NCBI RefSeq assembly: GCF_009830105.1 | Contig: NZ_WURB01000014.1 | Coordinates: forward strand, 1 to 64,000 | From: Microvirga makkahensis | GTDB lineage: Bacteria > Pseudomonadota > Alphaproteobacteria > Rhizobiales > Beijerinckiaceae | DNA: 64,000 nt | Reading direction: 5' to 3' | Shown here: positions 1 to 7,302 of the stretch, piece after piece | Layout of the letters: the number at the start of each line of letters is the position of its first letter | Position numbering within the stretch: the first letter of the stretch is position 1 | Notes under the pieces: model-generated | Database searches by the model: none | Seen by the model: the letters and a program-made list of their open reading frames with translations, nothing else | Told to the model about the DNA's origin: nothing | Made by a program: the position numbers and the translations under genes

Positions 1-1
1 C

Positions 2-127
2 GACAAGAAGGGAGGCACGGGCATGAGCCTGATCGAGCTGGCCGAAGGCGTGACGGCGGACGAGATCAGGGCCAAGACCCAGGCCGAGTTCAAGATCGAC
101 CTCAAACAGAACCAAAACGCCGCCTGA
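2..127 (+). CDS. scoB: 3-oxoacid CoA-transferase subunit B, C-terminal fragment
   Basis: Only the last 41 codons are inside the window; the frame is open from the left edge to TGA at 125-127. The residues ...GGTGMSLIELAEGVTADEI followed by RAKTQAEFKI match the usual end of the beta subunit of succinyl-CoA:3-ketoacid CoA-transferase, which moves CoA onto acetoacetate or similar ketoacids in the cytosol. The subunit A gene should lie just outside the window to the left. A Lys/Gln/Asn-rich tail follows the conserved end. The family call comes from memory of the C-terminal motif, since the catalytic part is not visible. Confidence 0.8.
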   Translation, partial: DKKGGTGMSLIELAEGVTADEIRAKTQAEFKIDLKQNQNAA

Positions 128-154
128 GGCGGCAAGTCCCGGGACGATACCGGG

Positions 155-179
155 AGGCGGCCCTTGCGGCCGCCTTTTT
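155..179 (+). terminator. Intrinsic terminator after the CoA-transferase gene
   Basis: AGGCGGCC (155-162) pairs perfectly with GGCCGCCT (168-175) over a 5-nt loop, and the stem runs into TTTTT. It sits 28 bp after the CoA-transferase stop and separates that gene from the convergent iron permease gene. Confidence 0.85.
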
Positions 180-183
180 CGCG

Positions 184-1896
184 TCAGGAAGCCGACGACG
201 TATCGGCGACCTTCGGCCTCGCCTCGGCGCTACGCACGAGCTGGATCACCGGCAACAGGCTGATGAGCACGATCACGAGCGCCGCGAGCGAGCCATCCTC
301 GAAACGGCCGCGTGCAGCGTAAGTGTAGACCTGAGTGGCGAGGGTTTCCGTGTTGAGCGGGCGCAGGAGCAGAGTCGCCGGCAGCTCCTTGAGGCAATCC
401 ACGAAGATCAGCAGGGCCGCGCTCGCCAGAGCGGGGCGCATGAGTGGGATCTGGATGCGCCAGACCATTTCCCGCCGTGAGGCGCCCAAAGTCCGCGCCG
501 CATCCTCAAGGCTCGGCGAGACGCGATCAAGACCCGCTGAGAGCGAGCCCGTGGCGATGGACAGGAACCGCAGGACATAGGCGATGATGATGCCGCCCGC
601 CGTGCCCATGAGAAGCAGGCCGAGGCGCTCGCCCGTGAAGCTGTTCCAGAGCCTTCCGATCAGCCCGTCGATCTTCACCAGCGGCGTCATGAGCCCGAGC
701 GCGAGGACCGTACCCGGGACCGTGTAGCCCAAGCCCGCCACGAACAGGGCGCTTCTGGTCAACGATGATTTCGACATGCGCGCGGCGGAGACGAGCAGGG
801 CGGCAAGCGCCAGCACGGCGAGAGTCGCGGCCACCGACAGGCCGATCGTCGTGAGGAGATGTTCGAGGAACTCCCCGTCGAACTGCGAAAAGAGGCTGCC
901 GCGCAGGATCTCACGCGCGAGAAACCCGATGGGAAGGACGAAGCCGAGGAAGACCGGAATGGCGCAGAGAACCGTCGCCACGATGGCACGTCCACCCGAG
1001 AGCGGCGCCGGATGCACCACCCGCGACCGCTTGGCGGAGGTGGCATAACGCCGGTCCCTGCGGCCGTGGCGCTCGATCAGGATCAGGGCCACGACGAGCG
1101 CCAGCATCACGCAGGCGATCTGGGCGGCTCCCGGAAGGCTGCCGCGGTTGAGCCAGGTGTTGTAGACGGACACCGTGAGCGTGCGCACGCCGAGATACTC
1201 GCTTGCGCCGATATCGTTCAGGGCCTCGAGGAGGGCGAGCGACAAGCCCACTGCGAGTGCAGGGCGGGCGAGGGGCAGCGCGATCACGCGGAAGAGCTTC
1301 AAGCGGCTTACGCCGAGAACGCGCGCGACTTCCAGCATGCTCGCGCTCTGCGTCAGGAACATCGCACGGGCGGCGATGTAGACATATGGATAGAGGACGG
1401 CGGACATCACGAGGATGCAGCCGTAAAGTGAGCGGATCTCCGGAAACCAGTAATCGGCGCGGGACTGCCATCCCATGAAATTCCTCAACGCCATCTGCAC
1501 GAGGCCGGCCGAGTCGAAGATCTCCACATAGATATAGGCCGTGATGTATGTCGGCACCGCGAGCGGCAGGGGCAGGAGCCACACGAGAACGCCGCGGCCC
1601 GGAAAACGGTGCGCCGTTACGAGCCATGCCGAGGTGATGCCCATGGAGCCTGCGACAAGAGCGATGCCGCCGAGGAGGGCAAGGGTGTCGACGATGCTCG
1701 TCGGCAGAACGTTACGGATGAGATGCGGCCAGATCTCGGCATCGCCTTCCGCCGCGATCCCGATCAGCGTGGCAATGGGCATGAGCACGAGCAGCCCCAC
1801 CGCAGCCACCGCGGCGGAGATCCACCAGGGGATGCGCTTGACGCCCCGCCAGGGGGCGACGCGAAACAGGGACTGAGCTTCAGCGGTCGCTTTCAA
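184..1896 (-). CDS. fbpB: Ferric iron ABC transporter permease (FbpB type)
   Basis: Inner-membrane permease of 570 aa built from two fused transport halves, as in FbpB/SfuB/HitB proteins that carry Fe(3+) released by the periplasmic binding protein. About 12 hydrophobic segments are visible. Each half has an EAA-type loop that docks an ATPase: residues 189-212 (EVARVLGVSRLKLFR) and 464-488 (EDAARTLGASRREMVWR). It lies 70 bp downstream of fbpA on the same strand and is probably co-transcribed. No ATPase gene (fbpC) follows; transcription would run into the terminator region at the left. The ATPase may be encoded elsewhere or shared. Confidence 0.9.
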   Translation of the reverse strand: MKATAEAQSLFRVAPWRGVKRIPWWISAAVAAVGLLVLMPIATLIGIAAEGDAEIWPHLIRNVLPTSIVDTLALLGGIALVAGSMGITSAWLVTAHRFPGRGVLVWLLPLPLAVPTYITAYIYVEIFDSAGLVQMALRNFMGWQSRADYWFPEIRSLYGCILVMSAVLYPYVYIAARAMFLTQSASMLEVARVLGVSRLKLFRVIALPLARPALAVGLSLALLEALNDIGASEYLGVRTLTVSVYNTWLNRGSLPGAAQIACVMLALVVALILIERHGRRDRRYATSAKRSRVVHPAPLSGGRAIVATVLCAIPVFLGFVLPIGFLAREILRGSLFSQFDGEFLEHLLTTIGLSVAATLAVLALAALLVSAARMSKSSLTRSALFVAGLGYTVPGTVLALGLMTPLVKIDGLIGRLWNSFTGERLGLLLMGTAGGIIIAYVLRFLSIATGSLSAGLDRVSPSLEDAARTLGASRREMVWRIQIPLMRPALASAALLIFVDCLKELPATLLLRPLNTETLATQVYTYAARGRFEDGSLAALVIVLISLLPVIQLVRSAEARPKVADTSSAS

Positions 1897-1966
1897 CGTG
1901 AAACGGCGCTGCCGTCGCCGGCAGCGCCTCCTATTTGGGGAGCAGGTTCAGGAGCTGCTCTATCGC

Positions 1967-2998
1967 TTATTGGTCAAAACCGACCTTGTCGACCATTTCG
2001 CTGGCCTTCTTGCGCAGTTTGGCGATCTCGGCAATCGGCACATTGTCCGCCGTGAGCTCGCCGAAGGAGGCGACGGTCGGGTGGATCGGAATGCCGGCCT
2101 TGACCGGGTACTCGGAATTGGCCTCGGCGTGGATCCGCTGCGAATCGTCGGACACCATGAACTCCATGAACTTCACGGCATTCGCCTTGTTGGGAGCGTG
2201 CTTGGCGAGCGCGAGGCCGGAGACGTTCACATGTGTGCCGCCGCCCTCGAAAGTGGGAAGGATCACGTTGATCGCCTCACCCCACTTCTTCTGTTCCTCG
2301 TTATTGCCGTTGCGCATGAGGGAGACGTAGTAGGTATTGCCGATGCCGATGTCGCAGACGCCGGCCAGGATGTCCTTGGCCTGCTCGCGGTCACCGCCGG
2401 ACGGCTTCTTGGCGAGGTTCGCCTTCAAGCCCTTCAGCCATTCCTCGGCCTTCGCCTCGCCCATGTGAGCGATAGCGGCGGCGAAGAGGCTGACATTGTA
2501 GAGCGCCTGACCGGAGCGGATGCAGATCTTGCCCTTCCATTTGGGGTCGGCAAGCTCTTCATACGTGATCTTGTCCTGCTTCACGCGATCCTTGGAGGCA
2601 TAGACCACGCGGGCGCGCAGGGCGATGCCGAACCAATGACCTTCCGGGTCGCGGTAAGCGGCGGGGATCACCTTCTCCAGGGTCTCCGACTCAACGGGCT
2701 GCGTCACCCCGTAATCCTTCGCGGCCTGCAGGCGTCCGATATCGACGGTAAGAATCACGTCGGCCGGGCTGTTCTCGCCCTCTGTGCGGATGCGCTCCTC
2801 GAGGCCGTTATTGATGAAGATCGTGTTGACCTTGATGCCGGTCTCTTTCGTGAACTCGTCCAGAACCGGCTTGATGAGACCGGGCTCGCGGGTGGTGTAG
2901 ATGTTCAGGGATTCCGCGGCGAAAGCGGATCCCGCCAGGGAGCAGAGAGCGGCAGCGCCCAGGAGCAGACCGCGTGTAGATTTCGTTGTCAACATCAT
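1967..2998 (-). CDS. fbpA: Ferric iron ABC transporter substrate-binding protein
   Basis: Periplasmic binding protein of 343 aa, of the FbpA/FutA group. A Sec signal peptide (residues 1 to about 27, ending SAFAAES) is followed by the family start LNIYTTREPGLIKPVLDEF. Tyrosines used for iron in the family are visible in the NTYYVSLM segment. Two adjacent ATGs open the frame; either can serve. It is the first gene of the fbpA-fbpB unit. The upstream AT-rich stretch holds ICE-like palindromes (3107-3150), so iron control through Irr is plausible. Confidence 0.92.
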   Translation of the reverse strand: MMLTTKSTRGLLLGAAALCSLAGSAFAAESLNIYTTREPGLIKPVLDEFTKETGIKVNTIFINNGLEERIRTEGENSPADVILTVDIGRLQAAKDYGVTQPVESETLEKVIPAAYRDPEGHWFGIALRARVVYASKDRVKQDKITYEELADPKWKGKICIRSGQALYNVSLFAAAIAHMGEAKAEEWLKGLKANLAKKPSGGDREQAKDILAGVCDIGIGNTYYVSLMRNGNNEEQKKWGEAINVILPTFEGGGTHVNVSGLALAKHAPNKANAVKFMEFMVSDDSQRIHAEANSEYPVKAGIPIHPTVASFGELTADNVPIAEIAKLRKKASEMVDKVGFDQ

Positions 2999-3106
2999 GA
3001 AGGTCCTTCACCGACAGCATCCGGCGGGAGTACGCCCCACCTGAACGCGATGGAAGAACCACGAAGGGCAAGGTTCGGTCAAGAAAATTATTATTAAAAA
3101 CAATAG

Positions 3107-3150
3107 CTTATAGGATTTCTAAACTGGGCGGTCCTTAGAGTTCTTCTAAG
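3107..3150 (-). promoter_or_regulatory. Two ICE-box-like palindromes (possible Irr sites) upstream of fbpA
   Basis: The iron-control element bound by Irr in rhizobia is roughly TTTAGAA-N3-TTCTAAA. Here CTTAGAG-TTC-TTCTAAG lies at 3134-3150, and a weaker CTTATAG-GAT-TTCTAAA at 3107-3123. They lie 110-150 bp upstream of fbpA in the most AT-rich stretch nearby. The right-hand palindrome overlaps the stop codon of the neighbouring cyclic-nucleotide-binding gene. Recognition is by eye. Confidence 0.5.
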
Positions 3151-3838
3151 CTGTGGCGGCCTGCCGGAAGGAATCCTGCTCCACGGCGGAAGCCTTCATG
3201 CGTTCGACCTCGATCTCCAGACGCTCCATGTTCTTGAACATGCGCTCGCTGGTCAGGCGCAGGAGATAGAAGCCGAATTCGGGATTCTGGAAATAGAGCT
3301 GGCGCACCTCGTCATAGGATATGTTCAGCACCTCGCCTCCCTCGATGCATTCGAGGGTCTGCGTGCGCCGGTTCTCAGGCGACAGGAAGCCCATCTCTCC
3401 GACGACCTGCCCCTGCTGCAGCTCGATGCCGAGCTCCTTCAGGCGGTAGCGGCCGGACAGGGTGTAGAACATGCAGGTGGCGCTGTCACCCTTGGCGAAC
3501 AGGATCTCTCCCGTCTTCACCTTGCGCCGTGTCATGAAGGGCTTGAGCCAGTCCATCGAAAGGTCGCTTTTCGCCGCCTGCTTCACCTGTCGGATCAGGC
3601 GCAGCATTTGGTAGAGGCGCACTGCATTCAGGGGCAGAAGAATCAGATTGACCGTGATGCTGGGATAGAGACGCATCGCCACCGCGTAGGTGAGGGACGT
3701 CGCATTCGCTGCGATACCGATGCAGCGCAGCGGGATGATCGTACGCATCGCGCTGCCGGAGATAGCAAGAATGGCCGCAAGCCAGGCCACTGCGTCGATC
3801 CAGGTCAGTCCCTGCAGCCAGGCCATTTGATTCTCCAT
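3146..3838 (-). CDS. Membrane-anchored cyclic-nucleotide-binding domain protein
   Basis: A 230-aa protein. Residues 1-75 hold two to three hydrophobic segments; a basic linker follows, and residues about 95-200 form a cyclic-nucleotide-binding (CRP-like) beta-roll with the motif GQVVGEMGFLSPENRRT in the phosphate-binding cassette position. There is no HTH after the roll; instead a short helical, charged tail. This order (membrane segments, then cNMP domain) resembles Popeye-type proteins and suggests sensing at the membrane, not DNA binding. It lies upstream of fbpA on the same strand, 147 bp apart, and is probably a separate unit. Function unknown. Confidence 0.85.
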   Translation of the reverse strand: MENQMAWLQGLTWIDAVAWLAAILAISGSAMRTIIPLRCIGIAANATSLTYAVAMRLYPSITVNLILLPLNAVRLYQMLRLIRQVKQAAKSDLSMDWLKPFMTRRKVKTGEILFAKGDSATCMFYTLSGRYRLKELGIELQQGQVVGEMGFLSPENRRTQTLECIEGGEVLNISYDEVRQLYFQNPEFGFYLLRLTSERMFKNMERLEIEVERMKASAVEQDSFRQAATA

Positions 3839-3934
3839 TCATTCCTCTCGCAACGTCATATACCGGCCACCCGAGGCAAACGCTACAGCCGTAGCTCTGT
3901 GCATCCCGTAGTAATCCGGCTGGTGCCGTCCACG

Positions 3935-3955
3935 AAAATGCCCCCTGAAGGGGGC
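3935..3955 (-). terminator. Terminator of the small lipoprotein gene
   Basis: GCCCCC (3940-3945) pairs with GGGGGC (3950-3955). Read on the minus strand the stem is followed by ATTTT. It lies 37 bp past the stop of the lipoprotein gene, which supports that gene being real. Confidence 0.55.
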
Positions 3956-3991
3956 TTGGCGGGCGGTAAAGGACTTCCTGCAACGCGCGAG

Positions 3992-4234
3992 TCAGGGGGT
4001 CACGGCAGGCCGTGGGGGAACCAGCCTGTCTGGCACGCTCAGTCCTTGGCGCTGGGGCGGCGCGCCTGCCCGTGTGCGCGTGGCAGGTGCGCGGCTCGGC
4101 CCGCTCCTGGTGATGGAGGGAGGCGGGGGGAGATCCGTGCGCGGCAGCACACCCTCGGGCCTCGGCGATGTCGAACACCCGCCGAGGGTTGCGCTCGCCA
4201 ATGCAAGAAGGAAAAAGATCGCTCTCTGACGCAT
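3992..4234 (-). CDS. Small predicted lipoprotein
   Basis: An 80-aa frame starting MRQRAIFFLLALASA, followed by a lipobox (LGGC, Cys20), so it should be processed by signal peptidase II and anchored by lipid. The mature part is Pro/Arg/Ser-rich, with no recognised domain. The signal sequence and the terminator just after it argue for a real gene, while the low-complexity tail argues for caution. The ribosome-binding site is weak. Confidence 0.5.
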   Translation of the reverse strand: MRQRAIFFLLALASATLGGCSTSPRPEGVLPRTDLPPPPSITRSGPSRAPATRTRAGAPPQRQGLSVPDRLVPPRPAVTP

Positions 4235-4458
4235 GCAATGAGTCCCGGAGTCCCGCAGTTTTGGCTAAAGCTAGGCCATAGACGAGCGATGTCGAGTCCG
4301 CCGACGCCTGAATTCCTAGCGCATCGTGCGGACCCGAAAGGCCGCGTCAGCGAGAAGCTGGCTCCTTCTTCGCCGAGCAGCGGGCGTGGGCCTCCTCCGA
4401 AGCATCTCGAGTCCTACCTTTATAGCGAGGTTCCATGCTTGTAGCCCAAGAGGAGTTC

Positions 4459-5247
4459 ATGAGGCCCAATCGCGTGAAGATGAGTGCACAACCGTTCGGC
4501 AAGCGGAGGGGCCTGCTCTTCGGCGCTGCGCTCATTTTTGCTGCTTGCGGCGGAGCGGCCGAGGCCAAGTGCCAGGATGGGCCAGGGCCAGGGGTCGACT
4601 GGGCCGGGTGCTCCAAGGCTCGTCTCATGCTGAACGGGGAGGATTTGTCGGATGCCAACTTCAAGCGCTCGCTTTTGACATTGAGCGATTTCGCAGGCTC
4701 TAGGATGTTGGGGGCCGACCTCAGCGAAACCGAAATCAGCCGGACGCGGTTCGAAAAGTCGGATCTGTCGAAAGCCGACTTCACCAAGGCGCTTGGATGG
4801 AGGGCGAACTTCGCCGGGGCTGTGCTGGTGGAGGCCAATTTCGCTTCGTCCGACATGAATCGTTCAAACTTTGCCCAGGCCCAGGCTCTCGGAGCCAACT
4901 TCCAGAAGGCCGAGCTGAACAGGTCCGATTTCAGCGGCGCCAATCTCGAGCGGGCCACGATGACCAAGGCCGAGTTGGCGCGGGTGATTTTTCAGCACGC
5001 GAAGCTTACGGGTGTGGATTTCAGCTTCTCCAATCTTTCCCGAGCGCAGCTGCAAGGGGCGGTGCTTCAGGACGTGATCATGACCGGGAGCTATCTCTAC
5101 CTGACACAGCTGGCGGGGGTGGACCTGAGCGCCGTCAAGGGCCTCACCCAGGCGCAGATCGATATTGCCTGTGGCGATGCGCAGACCAGGCTCCCCACCG
5201 GCCTTACGCCTCCGAAAACATGGCCGTGCGGCAGCGACGACGATTAA
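4459..5247 (+). CDS. Secreted pentapeptide-repeat protein
   Basis: About 262 aa. A signal sequence (GLLFGAALIFAAC) precedes a run of A(D/N)(L/F)xx pentapeptides from about residue 55 to 225 (for example LSDANFKRS, LSKADF, FSGANLERA), the signature of a right-handed quadrilateral beta-helix. A possible ATG lies 24 bp upstream at 4435, but AGGAG at 4451-4455 points to 4459. A Cys pair near the mature start and another near the C terminus (IACGD, WPCGS) suggest disulphides in the periplasm. Substrate unknown. It stands alone, with no partner genes beside it. Confidence 0.85.
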   Translation: MRPNRVKMSAQPFGKRRGLLFGAALIFAACGGAAEAKCQDGPGPGVDWAGCSKARLMLNGEDLSDANFKRSLLTLSDFAGSRMLGADLSETEISRTRFEKSDLSKADFTKALGWRANFAGAVLVEANFASSDMNRSNFAQAQALGANFQKAELNRSDFSGANLERATMTKAELARVIFQHAKLTGVDFSFSNLSRAQLQGAVLQDVIMTGSYLYLTQLAGVDLSAVKGLTQAQIDIACGDAQTRLPTGLTPPKTWPCGSDDD

Positions 5248-5339
5248 GAGGCTCCGCCTCTGAAACAAAGGGACAGCTTGACCGTTGTTTCCCTTGAGTT
5301 TCCAGGGACGAGCCGCCAGATTCCGGGAGCAGGACCAAG

Positions 5340-5777
5340 GTGACGACACTCAAGGAATTCGAAGACGCCCTTCGTGAGCAGGGGATGCACATGGCTCTCG
5401 CCATTCTGCAGAAGCTCCGCGAAAGGGATCGCGGAAAGCGCTCGGTGGCTCCGGCGCGCCGCATTGCGGGCCGCAAGATGACGCCTGAACTCGCCCGGCG
5501 CATCCTCGAACTCCACGCGACGACGGAGATGACCCAGCAGGAGATCGCCTTCGAACTGGGGGTCAATCAAGGCCGGGTCAATGAGGTCATCAAGCGCGGC
5601 AAATGGCTGGAGGACGATCCCAACGCCCCTGAGGCCATCGCAAGAGATAAGGCCAAGGCTCGGATGAGCGGTGCGGCAGACCGCTCTCGATCCGCCAGGA
5701 GCGGGAACGGCGCCTCCCAGAAGCGAACGACCCGCAAGCCCGGCACCCAGGCCCAGCTGAATTTGGGTGACCTCTAG
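5340..5777 (+). CDS. HTH-domain protein, probable DNA-binding
   Basis: 145 aa from a GTG start. The core RKMTPELARRILELHATTE, then MTQQEIAFELGVNQGRVNEVI (residues about 45-85), is a helix-turn-helix of the kind that senses a DNA motif. The tail is basic and Ser/Arg-rich. The first 40 residues are helical and charged. Similar short HTH proteins are common in Methylobacteriaceae, without known targets. No effector domain is seen. Confidence 0.75.
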   Translation: MTTLKEFEDALREQGMHMALAILQKLRERDRGKRSVAPARRIAGRKMTPELARRILELHATTEMTQQEIAFELGVNQGRVNEVIKRGKWLEDDPNAPEAIARDKAKARMSGAADRSRSARSGNGASQKRTTRKPGTQAQLNLGDL

Positions 5778-5892
5778 AGCATTCGACGGGAAATCTGGAT
5801 TTGCCCTGTCGGGCCCGATGCTCCCTCTTTTGCTGGTGCATCGCTCCTTGCGCAAAACCGGGTCTACCTTCTCGCACGATGCGCCGGGCCGT
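5773..5892. repeat. Intergenic repeat-like element of Rhizobiales type
   Basis: The stretch starts TAGAGCAT and contains GCGCAAAACCGG followed by a pyrimidine-rich core and GCACGATGCGC. This resembles the short mobile intergenic elements of Rhizobiales (GCATGATGCGCAAAACCGG... types). GATGC/GCATC words recur in inverted order. It is recognised from memory of the style only; no second full copy was found in this window. Confidence 0.35.
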
Positions 5893-5904
5893 CCGGATGC
5901 TCAG

Positions 5905-5928
5905 AAAAAACCCTGCCCGTGGGCAGGG
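5905..5928 (-). terminator. Minus-strand terminator with no gene in front of it
   Basis: CCCTGCCC (5911-5918) and GGGCAGGG (5921-5928) form an 8-bp stem. On the minus strand it is followed by TTTTTT (5905-5910). No minus-strand protein gene lies between here and the barrel protein gene at 6193, so the transcript it ends would be non-coding, or it is bidirectional insulation after the HTH gene. Confidence 0.7.
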
Positions 5929-5993
5929 TGGATAGTTGTCTCCTCGCCTTCGGTTGCTACCCGAAAACAAGATCATTAGGACATGCTCTCAAG

Positions 5994-6008
5994 TTAAAGT
6001 CAATTTAA
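5994..6008. promoter_or_regulatory. CtrA-type site upstream of the outer-membrane protein gene
   Basis: TTAA-AGTCAAT-TTAA matches TTAA-N7-TTAA, the site of the cell-cycle regulator CtrA. It lies 185 bp before the barrel protein start, inside a local AT-rich stretch (about 5985-6080) in an otherwise GC-rich genome. CtrA control of Omp25-family genes is known in Brucella. The AT-rich context raises the chance of a random match. Confidence 0.4.
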
Positions 6009-6192
6009 TCTATGGTAACTATCTAGTATCATGAATATATACCTGTTGCAGGCTTAACTATCCAAAAGTGTTACTACCTTTGTCTTTGTGCGATTTGTGC
6101 GCTTGCAGCGTAGTGTTGCCTGTTTGCCATAGATTTATTCTGGAACAAGCGTAAGTTTTCGGCCGTGGATCCTCACATCAGGGGTTACGGTT

Positions 6193-6969
6193 ATGAAAAA
6201 GTACCTATCTATCCTTCTTGCCGGGGTTGCTGGTGCCGCATTGGCTGCAGCAACTGCGTCCGCGGCAGACCTTCCGGTCCGCGAAGCGCCTCCGGCGCCG
6301 ATTATTGCAGCGGCCCCGATCTTCACGTGGACGGGCTTCTATGCCGGTGTGAACGCCGGCTGGGGCTGGCGCAGCGATGATGATGAGACCGTGGTCCTGG
6401 GCGGCGCCGTTCCGGGCACGCTGTTCTTTGAGAACGGGGACGACGGTGGTTTCGTTGGCGGCGGCCAGATCGGCTATAATTATCAGATCGGTTCCTTCGT
6501 GGTCGGCCTCGAGGCGGACATCCAGTGGGCCGATACCGATGACGGCGAGGAAGTGAGATTCGTGCCCGCCGGCGCGCCCGGAACCTTCGTCCCTGGCGAG
6601 TTCGAGAACAACCTGTCGGATTGGTTCGGCACGGTCCGTGCTCGAGCGGGTGTCGCGTTCGACCGCGTCCTGATCTACGGCACCGGCGGTCTCGCCTACA
6701 CGGACGACAACACCGGCTGGGCTCTGGGCGGCGGTGTCGAGTGGGCTCTTCCGGTGAACTGGTTCGGCTCTTCGGCTGTGACCTTCGGCATCGAAGGTCT
6801 GTGGCTCAGCTTCGACGAGGACGACGATGATGACGACGGCTTCGTCGGAACGTTCACGCCGGATGCAGGCGGTCCGCCGATCGATGTCTTCGCGCCGGGA
6901 GCCGGCAGCGATGACAACGACTTCTTCGTCGCGCGTGCCAAGCTGAACTTCAAGTTCGGCACCTATTGA
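6193..6969 (+). CDS. Outer-membrane beta-barrel protein (Omp25/Omp31-like)
   Basis: 258 aa. Signal peptide to about residue 24 (SILLAGVAGAALAAATASAADLP), a proline linker, then FTWTGFYAGVNAGWGW, the hallmark start of Rhizobiales small barrels, and amphipathic strands to a C-terminal aromatic (KFGTY). The loops are strikingly acidic (DDDE at about 65; a run of Asp near 215), typical of surface loops. Transcribed alone: it has its own terminator (6989-7013) and a long 5' region with a CtrA-type site. Likely structural or porin-like in the outer membrane. Confidence 0.9.
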   Translation: MKKYLSILLAGVAGAALAAATASAADLPVREAPPAPIIAAAPIFTWTGFYAGVNAGWGWRSDDDETVVLGGAVPGTLFFENGDDGGFVGGGQIGYNYQIGSFVVGLEADIQWADTDDGEEVRFVPAGAPGTFVPGEFENNLSDWFGTVRARAGVAFDRVLIYGTGGLAYTDDNTGWALGGGVEWALPVNWFGSSAVTFGIEGLWLSFDEDDDDDDGFVGTFTPDAGGPPIDVFAPGAGSDDNDFFVARAKLNFKFGTY

Positions 6970-6988
6970 GAACTCTTAAGAGACAGGG

Positions 6989-7013
6989 CCCAGGCAAAAG
7001 CCTGGGTCTTTCC
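6989..7013 (+). terminator. Terminator of the barrel protein gene
   Basis: CCCAGGC (6989-6995), loop AAAA, GCCTGGG (7000-7006), then TCTTTCC. It lies 20 bp after the stop codon. Confidence 0.8.
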
Positions 7014-7161
7014 TGCCTGGAAGATGGGCCGCGACCCCCCTTTTTGGAGTGGCCGCGGCCCTGGCCCGGGTTTTGCCCCCACGGGAACCTGAGCACTGAA
7101 GCGCAAAACATGACCTCAATGAGGCATGCAGCGGTCGACGGAGATTTTTTTGAGCATCTTG

Positions 7162-7186
7162 GGAACTATCCCAACGGGCGGACGTT
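7162..7186 (+). promoter_or_regulatory. EcfG (general stress sigma factor) promoter, exact consensus
   Basis: GGAAC (7162-7166), 16 nt, CGTT (7183-7186). This is the consensus -35/-10 pair of sigma-EcfG in alphaproteobacteria. The -35 lies inside the small palindrome TTGGGA-ACTA-TCCCAA (7160-7175). No plus-strand protein gene follows before a strong terminator 47 bp downstream. Confidence 0.7.
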
Positions 7187-7191
7187 TATAG

Positions 7192-7263
7192 GGTCCTCCG
7201 GTCTCTTTTGCCCCTACGGCCGGATACCTTAGAGCACCCTTTCGGGTGCTTTTTCTTTTTTCT
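7192..7263 (+). ncRNA. Candidate stress-induced small RNA
   Basis: Inferred from a promoter and a terminator with no reading frame between. The start would be about 6 nt after CGTT, near 7192, and the end at the U-tract at 7251-7263, giving about 70 nt. A short TCCGG...CCGGA stem (7196-7221) precedes the terminator stem, leaving a pyrimidine-rich single-stranded stretch (TCTCTTTTGCCCC) that could pair with ribosome-binding sites. No known RNA family recognised. Confidence 0.45.
7233..7263 (+). terminator. Strong intrinsic terminator
   Basis: AGCACCC (7233-7239), loop TTTC, GGGTGCT (7244-7250), then TTTTCTTTTTTTC. No plus-strand protein gene precedes it. It also separates the region from the convergent liv operon. 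Confidence 0.85.
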
Positions 7264-7302
7264 CCCTGTCCTTCCTCACGCACGGGATCCGAGAGCCGGT
7301 CC

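Noticed and set aside
1898-3097. 399-codon plus-strand frame opposite fbpA
   Set aside because: Mirror of the binding-protein gene.
7080-7263. 6S RNA or tmRNA
   Set aside because: Lacks the 6S bubble layout and the tmRNA tag reading frame or T-arm; left as an unclassified small RNA candidate.
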